A stretch of 64,000 nucleotides of DNA from an uncultured Faecalibacterium sp. (lineage in GTDB: Bacteria > Bacillota > Clostridia > Oscillospirales > Ruminococcaceae): NCBI GenBank assembly GCA_934561115.1, contig CAKTFS010000006.1:1-64000 (forward strand), given 5' to 3'. The position numbers were made by a program, and so were the translations under genes. Positions within the stretch are counted from its first letter, which is position 1; every line of letters begins with the position of its first letter. A model generated the notes under the pieces. It had not been told where the DNA came from. It did no database searches and saw nothing but the letters and a program-made list of their open reading frames with translations. Below, piece after piece: positions 58,306 through 64,000 of this stretch.

Positions 58306-59319
58306 GTGATCGAACTCAAGTACCTTTCCAAGACCTTCCAGATGAAGGATGGCGCGGTGAAAGCGCTGCAGAACATCAACCTCACCATTCCCGATGGCTC
58401 CATCTACGGCATCATCGGTATGTCCGGTGCGGGCAAATCCACGCTGGTGCGCTGCATCAACCTGTTGGAACGCCCTACCGGCGGCAGTGTGGTGATCGAC
58501 GGCGTGGCCATGGAGACTTTGTCTCCCGCCTCGCTGCGCAAGCGCCGCCGGGAGATCACCATGATCTTCCAGCAGTTCAACCTGCTCATGCAGCGCACCT
58601 GCCTGAAGAACGTCTGCTTCCCCATGGAGCTGGCAGGCGTGAAGAAGGCCGAGGCCGAAAAGCGTGCCATGGAGCTGCTGGAGATGGTGGGTCTGCCGGA
58701 TAAGGCCAACGCCTACCCGGCACAGCTGTCCGGCGGTCAGAAGCAGCGCATCGCCATTGCCCGTGCACTGGCTACCAACCCCAAGGTGCTGCTGTGCGAC
58801 GAGGCCACCAGTGCGCTGGACCCCAACACCACCCACTCCATCCTGACCCTGATCAAGGATATCAACCGCAAGCTGGGCATCACCGTGGTGGTCATTACCC
58901 ATCAGATGAGCGTGGTGGAGGAGATCTGCGACAGCGTGGCCATTCTGGACGGCGGTGTGGTCGTGGAACAGGGCTCGGTACAGGAAATTTTTGCAAACCC
59001 CAAAACGGCGGCTGCCAAGCGTCTGGTGGCCCCCAACGGCGGCAGCGCAGCGCGGGATCTTTCCTGCTTTGCGCCGGATGACCATGTGGTGCGCGTTACC
59101 TTTAATGGTTCCTCCACCGCAAAGCCGCTGGTGGCAAGCCTTGCCGCCGAAAAGGGCATTCTGGTGTCGGTGCTCAGCGCCGATACCCGTGATCTGAGCG
59201 GCCAGTGCTACGGCTCCATGCTGCTCAAGCTGCCCGCAGAGCTTGCAGTTGCACAGCAGGCTGTGGAGTATATGCGCGGCCAGTCCGGCGTAACGGTAGA
59301 GGAGGTGACCGGTATATGA
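58306..59319 (+). CDS. metN: Methionine ABC transporter ATP-binding protein
   Basis: A 337-residue ATPase. Walker A GMSGAGKSTLVRCINLLERP, signature [16 protein letters not shown], Walker B VLLCDEATSALDP and VTHQMSVVEEI. The C-terminal 80 residues form a NIL domain that binds methionine and inhibits transport. The start codon is GTG at 58306, after AAAGGAGC. It overlaps metI by 4 nt. Confidence 0.96.
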   Translation: MIELKYLSKTFQMKDGAVKALQNINLTIPDGSIYGIIGMSGAGKSTLVRCINLLERPTGGSVVIDGVAMETLSPASLRKRRREITMIFQQFNLLMQRTCLKNVCFPMELAGVKKAEAEKRAMELLEMVGLPDKANAYPAQLSGGQKQRIAIARALATNPKVLLCDEATSALDPNTTHSILTLIKDINRKLGITVVVITHQMSVVEEICDSVAILDGGVVVEQGSVQEIFANPKTAAAKRLVAPNGGSAARDLSCFAPDDHVVRVTFNGSSTAKPLVASLAAEKGILVSVLSADTRDLSGQCYGSMLLKLPAELAVAQQAVEYMRGQSGVTVEEVTGI

Positions 59320-59972
59320 ATATCGCAGCTTACGGCTTTGCCATCTGGGAGACCTTTTATGTAACGGTGCTCTCCACCGCCTTTGCGCTGGTGCTGGGCT
59401 TGCCGCTGGGCGTGCTGCTGGTAGCCGGTGACAAGGACGGCATTCTGCCCCTGCCCGGCTGGCTGATGCACCTGATCAATATCGTCATCAACATCCTGCG
59501 CAGCGTGCCCTTTCTGATTTTGATGATCTGTGTGTTCCCGCTTACCCGCGCCATCGTGGGCACTACGGTGGGCACCAAGGCCACCATCGTTCCGCTGGTG
59601 GTCGCCGCCTTCCCCTTTGTGGCACGTCTGGTGGAGACCAGCCTGCGGGAGCTGGACGAGGGTGTGGTGGAAGCTGCCCAGAGCATGGGCGCCACCCCCT
59701 TCCAGATCATCACCAAGGTCATGATCCCGGAGTGTCTGCCCGGCCTGATCTCCAGCATGACCACCGCACTGACCACCATTCTGGGCTATTCCGCTATGTC
59801 CGGCGTCATCGGCGGCGGCGGTCTGGGCAAGATCGCCCTTTCCTACGGCTACTACCGCTACCAGACCAACATCATGATCGTCTGTGTGGTGCTGCTGGTG
59901 CTGATGGTGCAGGCGTTCCAGTCTGTGGGTACCCTGTGGGCCACTAAGAGCGATAAGCGCCTGCGGAAATAA
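59316..59972 (+). CDS. metI: Methionine ABC transporter permease
   Basis: A 218-residue permease with five membrane segments: IWETFYVTVLSTAFALVLGLPLG, SVPFLILMICVFPLTR, the EAA loop EAAQSMGATPFQIITKVMIPE and GYSAMSGVIGGGGLGKIA. ATG at 59316 overlaps the metN stop. The longer frame from 59205 is antisense-like and not used. Confidence 0.95.
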   Translation: MNIAAYGFAIWETFYVTVLSTAFALVLGLPLGVLLVAGDKDGILPLPGWLMHLINIVINILRSVPFLILMICVFPLTRAIVGTTVGTKATIVPLVVAAFPFVARLVETSLRELDEGVVEAAQSMGATPFQIITKVMIPECLPGLISSMTTALTTILGYSAMSGVIGGGGLGKIALSYGYYRYQTNIMIVCVVLLVLMVQAFQSVGTLWATKSDKRLRK

Positions 59973-59985
59973 GAAGCACACCAGA

Positions 59986-60149
59986 ACCCTCTCAGGCGCT
60001 TCGCGCCAGCTCTCCCGAAGGGCGAGCTTTATGCGCTGTTACATAAGGCTTTCTTTCTTGGAGAAAAGGCGAGGACGTTCCCTTTTGATGCAAAAAAGCT
60101 CCCCCTTCGGGGGAGCTGGCATCGCCGTCAGGCGGTGACTGAGAGGGTT
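59986..60149. repeat. Family C MITE-like element, copy C8
   Basis: Left end ACCCTCTCAGGCG, right end GACTGAGAGGGTTT; inner CAGCTCTCCCGAAGGG and GGGGGAGCTGGCATCGCC. Confidence 0.75.
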
Positions 60150-60247
60150 TATATAAAAACAGTGTTCTTTCGATTCCCCGCCGGAGGCAGCCCCTCCTGC
60201 GGGGAATCGTCCTTCCCAACCAAAAAACCAGCAAAGGAGTATGTTGT

Positions 60248-61522
60248 ATGAACCGTGATACCATCTGTGTGCAGGGCGGCTACACCCCCGGCAACGGCGA
60301 GCCCCGTCAGATCCCCATCATCCAGTCCACCACCTTCAAGTACGCCACCAGCGAGGACATGGGCAAGCTGTTCGATCTGGAGGCAGACGGCTATTTCTAT
60401 TCCCGTCTGCAGAACCCCACCTGCGACATGGTAGCCAAAAAGATCTGCGAGCTGGAGGGCGGCACCGCTGCCATGCTTACCTCCAGCGGACAGGCTGCAA
60501 ACTTCTTTGCCCTGTTCAATATCTGTGAGGCAGGGGACCACATCGTGGCCTCCAGCACCATCTACGGCGGCACTTTCAACCTCATCTCGGTCACCATGGC
60601 CAAAATGGGCATCACTGCCACCTTTGTGGATCCTCTGTGCACCGAGGAGGAGCTGAACGCTGCCTTCCAGCCCAACACCAAGGTGGTGTTCGGCGAGACC
60701 ATCGCAAACCCCGCCCTGACCGTGCTGGACATTGAAAAGTTCGCCAAGGCCGCCCACACCCACGGCGTGCCGCTGATGGTGGACAACACCTTCCCCACGC
60801 CGGTCAACTGCCGCCCCTTTGAGTGGGGCGCGGACATCGTGACCCACTCCACCACCAAGTACATGGACGGCCACGGCGCAGTGCTGGGCGGTGCCATCGT
60901 GGATGGCGGCAAGTTCGACTGGATGGCGCACGCCGAGAAGTTCCCGGGTCTGTGCACCCCGGACGACAGCTACCACGGCATCACCTACGCCGAGCGCTTC
61001 GGCAAGGAGGGGGCTTTCATCACCAAGGCCACCGCGCAGCTGATGCGGGACTTCGGCTCCATGCAGTCCCCCATGAACGCTTATATGCTGAACCTTGGTC
61101 TGGAAAGCCTGCACGTCCGGATGCAGCGCCACTGCGCCAACGGCATGGCGGTGGCACAGTTTTTGGAGAACCACCCCAAGGTGGCCTATGTGAACTACTG
61201 CGGGCTGGAAAGCAGCCCCTACCACGCACTGGCGCAGAAGTATTTGCCCAATGGCAGCTGCGGCGTGGTGAGCTTTGGTCTGGCCGGCGGACGTCAGGCA
61301 GCCAGCACCTTTATGAAGGAACTGAAGCTTGCCGCCATCGAGACCCATGTGGCAGATGCCCGCACCTGCTGCCTGAACCCTGCCTCCAGCACCCACCGCC
61401 AGATGACAGACGAGCAGCTGGCCGCCGCCGGTGTGCCTGCTGAGCTGGTGCGCATGAGCTGCGGTCTGGAATCCGCCGAAGATCTCATTGCCGATATCGC
61501 GCAGGCACTGGATAAGGTGTGA
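60248..61522 (+). CDS. O-acetylhomoserine sulfhydrylase-like protein (copy 2)
   Basis: A 424-residue PLP enzyme of the same family as metY at 41917. RDTICVQGGYTPGNGEPRQIPI, SRLQNPTCDMVAKKICELEGG, MVDNTFPTPVNCRPFEWGAD and the PLP lysine in THSTTKYMDGHG. It differs in substrate loops, so it may be a second sulfhydrylase or a methionine gamma-lyase-like enzyme. AAAGGAG precedes the ATG. Between metI and metA in a methionine cluster. Confidence 0.9.
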   Translation: MNRDTICVQGGYTPGNGEPRQIPIIQSTTFKYATSEDMGKLFDLEADGYFYSRLQNPTCDMVAKKICELEGGTAAMLTSSGQAANFFALFNICEAGDHIVASSTIYGGTFNLISVTMAKMGITATFVDPLCTEEELNAAFQPNTKVVFGETIANPALTVLDIEKFAKAAHTHGVPLMVDNTFPTPVNCRPFEWGADIVTHSTTKYMDGHGAVLGGAIVDGGKFDWMAHAEKFPGLCTPDDSYHGITYAERFGKEGAFITKATAQLMRDFGSMQSPMNAYMLNLGLESLHVRMQRHCANGMAVAQFLENHPKVAYVNYCGLESSPYHALAQKYLPNGSCGVVSFGLAGGRQAASTFMKELKLAAIETHVADARTCCLNPASSTHRQMTDEQLAAAGVPAELVRMSCGLESAEDLIADIAQALDKV

Positions 61523-61606
61523 TTCCCTCCCGCGACAAGTGCGAAATCAAAAATCATGATTCCTATGAAGATGGCAAAGCGAACGCGGAGTCATTTTTGA
61601 ATCGTC
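61522..61606 (+). repeat. Family A repeat fragment, copy A9
   Basis: Only the hairpin 2 half is kept: ATGATTCC (61556-61563) pairs with GGAGTCAT (61587-61594), enclosing an AAAGCGAACGC loop, followed by TTTTTGAATCGTC. It ends 21 bp before metA. Confidence 0.6.
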
Positions 61607-61627
61607 TAGCAAAGGAGCAACCATCCT

Positions 61628-62563
61628 ATGCCGCTGATCATCCCCAAGACCTTACCTGCCTTTGATGCCCTGTATGAGGAAAACGTCTTTGTCATGCACC
61701 GGGAGCGGGCGCTGGCGCAGCATATCCGCCCGCTGGAAATTCTGATCCTGAACCTGATGCCCACCAAGATCGCCACCGAGACCCAGATCGCCCGGCTGCT
61801 GGCAAACACCCCGCTGCAGGTGCACATGACCCTGCTGCAGACTGCCAGCCACTCTGCCACCCATGTGTCGGCTGCACACCTTGAGGCTTTTTACAAGACC
61901 TTTGACGAGGTGAAGAACAACCGCTACGACGGCATGATCATCACCGGCGCGCCGGTGGAGACCATGGATTTTGAGCAGGTGGACTACTGGAACGAGCTGT
62001 GCGAGATCATGGACTTCAGCGAAACGAACGTCTACTCCACCCTCCATGTCTGCTGGGGCGCACAGGCCGGGCTGTACTACCACTACGGCGTGCGCAAGCA
62101 GCTGCTGCCGGAAAAGATGTTCGGCGTGTTCGAGCACCGGGTCACCCGCCCGGCAAACCCGCTGGTGCGCGGCTTTGATGAGGTGTTCTACGCCCCCCAC
62201 AGCCGCCATACCGGCATCTGCCGGGAGGATGTGGACAACTGCGCCGCCCTGCGCATTCTGGCCGAGAGCGACGCCGCCGGGCCCTTTCTCATGAGCACCG
62301 AGAACGGGCGGCAGATCTTTGTCACCGGACACCCGGAGTATGATAAATACACGCTGGATGCCGAGTATAAGCGGGACGTAGCCAAGGGCTTGCCCATCCA
62401 TGTGCCTGCCAACTACTACCCGGACGACGACCCTGCAAAGCCGCCGCTGTTCCGCTGGCGCGCCCACGCCCACCTGCTGTATGAAAACTGGCTGAACTAT
62501 TATGTCTACCAGAACACCCCCTACGATCTGGGGGATATCCAGAGGGTAAAACACGAAGACTGA
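61628..62563 (+). CDS. metA: Homoserine O-acetyltransferase (MetA family)
   Basis: A 311-residue enzyme of the MetA/MetX2 group: [22 protein letters not shown], catalytic cysteine in [15 protein letters not shown], and the His-Glu part in [12 protein letters not shown]. In the specificity loop [15 protein letters not shown] the residue equal to position 111 is Glu, as in acetyl-CoA users, rather than Gly of succinyl users. This agrees with downstream O-acetylhomoserine sulfhydrylases. AAAGGAG precedes the ATG. Confidence 0.95.
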   Translation: MPLIIPKTLPAFDALYEENVFVMHRERALAQHIRPLEILILNLMPTKIATETQIARLLANTPLQVHMTLLQTASHSATHVSAAHLEAFYKTFDEVKNNRYDGMIITGAPVETMDFEQVDYWNELCEIMDFSETNVYSTLHVCWGAQAGLYYHYGVRKQLLPEKMFGVFEHRVTRPANPLVRGFDEVFYAPHSRHTGICREDVDNCAALRILAESDAAGPFLMSTENGRQIFVTGHPEYDKYTLDAEYKRDVAKGLPIHVPANYYPDDDPAKPPLFRWRAHAHLLYENWLNYYVYQNTPYDLGDIQRVKHED

Positions 62564-62642
62564 AAAAACAAAACGAGGATGCACAAGTAGCAGCTGATTT
62601 TGCACCCGCAGCTTTCGTTCCGGCAAACGTTCAGCTAAAAAC

Positions 62643-62716
62643 AAAAGTATCTGCAACAGGATTCGCTTCTGAGTTACAGAAGATCAGCGAATTTTTGTTG
62701 CAGATACTTTTTATTT
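62643..62716. terminator. Long hairpin terminator between metA and the LRR gene
   Basis: AAAGTATCTGCAAC pairs with GTTGCAGATACTTT (62643 to 62712), with a further inner ATTCGCT/AGCGAAT stem, then TT. It separates two convergent genes. Confidence 0.7.
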
Positions 62717-62777
62717 TAGGATGTTATTTCTTTGCGGGGGCTATTGCATTTATATTGCAACATCCCACATTATGCGC

Positions 62778-64000
62778 TTACAGCAGCGCTAAGGCTGCAG
62801 GGGTCTGATTGAACTTAATCTGTCCGATGATATACCGGCCGTACAGATAACGATTGGTGCCCGATTCAGCATAGTCTGCTTTGTTAACATTGTTGTTCCA
62901 GAAGTCCTCACTGCCGCCAAAGTAGACACGATCCAGCATTTTGCAGCCATGGAATGTCCAGGACTTGATGCTGGTCACGCTGGCGGGAATGTAGATGTAC
63001 TTCAAATGGTCACACTCACTAAATGCCGAACCCAGCTCGGTCAGGCCATCCGGCAGCACGATCTTCTGCAGGGAAATACAGCCGGAGAAAGCAGAGGAAC
63101 CAAGTGTTTTCAGGCTGCTGGAAAGGGTCACGTTTTTCAGCGCCGTACAAGAAGAGAAGGCAGTGCTGTCTATCAGGCTGACAGTGTTCGGGATCTTGAT
63201 GGTATCAAGCGCTTTGCACCCACTAAAAGCAGAGCTGCCAATAGTTTTTAATCCATCCGGCAGTTTGACCTCTGCCAGCGAGGTACAACCGGAAAATGCG
63301 TTGTATTCAATCGTTTTGACCTTGCTGGGAATCTCGATCTTAGTCAAAGATTTGCACTGGTTGAAGCAGCAGCTTCCGATCGTAGTGATATTTTTGGGCA
63401 GCATTATATTAGTCAGCGAGGTACAGCCTTCAAAAAGATTCTTGGACAGTACGGAGATGCTGTCCGGCAACTTGACGGATACCAGTGAAGTGCAGCCATT
63501 AAATGCATAGTTTCCGATCTGGGTCATGCCGCTGGGCAGTGTAATCGACAGCAGGGATTTGCAGTTATAAAATGCATGATCCTGCATGATCATCAGATCT
63601 TCCGGCAGGCTGACGCTCTGCAATGCAGTGCAATCGGAGAAGGTATAACCCTTTATCTCAGAGAGATACTTCGGCAGCTTGATGCTCTGCAGGGAAGTGC
63701 AACCCCGGAAGGCAGAGCCGTTGATCTCGGTCACGGTATCCGGGATTTGCAGCTCCATCAAAGAACTGCAGTTATAAAAAGCACTGTCTTTGATCACGCG
63801 CAGCGCAGACGGCAGCTGAACACGCTGCAGCTGTCTGCAGCCATAGAACATTGAACTGGAAATCTCGGGGGTCGCACCCAAAAAGGCGACCTGCCGCAGG
63901 CTGACACAGTTATCAAATGTCCCATAATCAAAGGAGGCCGTGCCATTGACTGTTACCTTGCGCAGCGCACCGTTTGAAGCAAAAGCCTGCGAGCCTACAT
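62778..64000 (-). CDS. BspA-type leucine-rich repeat protein, C-terminal part
   Basis: The gene runs off the end of the window, and the frame is open to base 64000 (about 406 residues visible). It consists of about fifteen repeats of 23 residues with the pattern SGCTSLxxIxLPxxLxxI, the LRR_5/BspA type found in surface proteins of gut and oral bacteria that bind host or food ligands. The last repeat is followed by YLYGRYIIGQIKFNQTPAALALL and a stop, with no LPxTG or membrane segment, so retention at the surface must rely on another part. Signal peptide not visible. Confidence 0.9.
   Translation of the reverse strand, partial: VGSQAFASNGALRKVTVNGTASFDYGTFDNCVSLRQVAFLGATPEISSSMFYGCRQLQRVQLPSALRVIKDSAFYNCSSLMELQIPDTVTEINGSAFRGCTSLQSIKLPKYLSEIKGYTFSDCTALQSVSLPEDLMIMQDHAFYNCKSLLSITLPSGMTQIGNYAFNGCTSLVSVKLPDSISVLSKNLFEGCTSLTNIMLPKNITTIGSCCFNQCKSLTKIEIPSKVKTIEYNAFSGCTSLAEVKLPDGLKTIGSSAFSGCKALDTIKIPNTVSLIDSTAFSSCTALKNVTLSSSLKTLGSSAFSGCISLQKIVLPDGLTELGSAFSECDHLKYIYIPASVTSIKSWTFHGCKMLDRVYFGGSEDFWNNNVNKADYAESGTNRYLYGRYIIGQIKFNQTPAALALL

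Noticed and set aside
26110-60149. Insertion sequence or transposase
   Set aside because: No transposase-like ORF was seen. Family C elements are too short to encode one.

Overview
The window reads as chromosome of a GC-rich, low-oxygen gut Firmicute of the Oscillospiraceae, most likely Faecalibacterium or a close relative. This is inferred from gene content, codon use, a two-T-box amino acid economy, clostridial-style operons (ylxM-ffh-rpsP-khpA-rimM-trmD, PadR-DUF1700-DUF4097, split ThrE exporter) and many short palindromic repeats between genes. No rRNA, tRNA, CRISPR array, prophage or transposase gene was found.

Layout. 1-2400: end of a membrane protein gene, an AGCS sodium/amino-acid symporter and, between it and thiC, a 45-residue hydrophobic ORF opposed by a short RNA with its own promoter and a shared terminator (type I toxin-antitoxin architecture). 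2390-6292: TPP-riboswitch-controlled thiW-thiM-thiE-thiC operon (minus strand). 6700-14450: cellobiose phosphorylase, a LacI-family regulator with likely operators, and a sugar ABC transporter lacking its ATPase. 15000-19800: deformylase-like protein, BrnQ transporter, an ABC permease/ATPase pair without a binding protein, and a RodA/FtsW protein. 19940-26030: a secreted putative clan CD peptidase, tsaE-tsaB-rpiB, upp, a MATE exporter and a cysteine-synthase-like protein without the PLP lysine. 26277-33540: translation/SRP operon with a TrmD-GNAT fusion, HPr and UvrC. 33549-37670: PadR module and an amino acid ABC transporter. 37900-46300: gpsA, a zinc phospholipase C-like protein, an MFS protein, metY behind a leader-peptide attenuator, a secreted unknown and ftsH. 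46440-51940: leucine pathway leuA-leuC-leuD-leuB behind a Leu T-box. 51943-56670: second amino acid ABC transporter, nitroreductase, ThrE pair. 56927-62563: methionine block (Met T-box, metQ-metN-metI, second metY, metA). 62778-64000: a BspA-type leucine-rich-repeat protein running off the window.

The metabolic theme is amino acid and sulfur supply. MetA (acetyl-type by one visible residue) would make O-acetylhomoserine, two MetY paralogues would sulfhydrylate it, MetNIQ imports methionine, and the leu genes plus BrnQ make or import branched-chain amino acids. Each arm seems to have its own RNA or DNA switch.

The most unusual content is between genes. At least four families of structured repeats occur. 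Family A (nine copies) carries two hairpins whose stems change between copies while pairing and loops are kept. Family B (three copies) and family D (two copies) behave similarly. Family C is a MITE-like element with terminal inverted repeats, found inside several operons. The covariation means these are folded RNAs or DNA hairpins under selection, or elements that move and diverge as hairpins. They, the type I toxin-antitoxin locus and the metY attenuator are the best candidates for undescribed biology.
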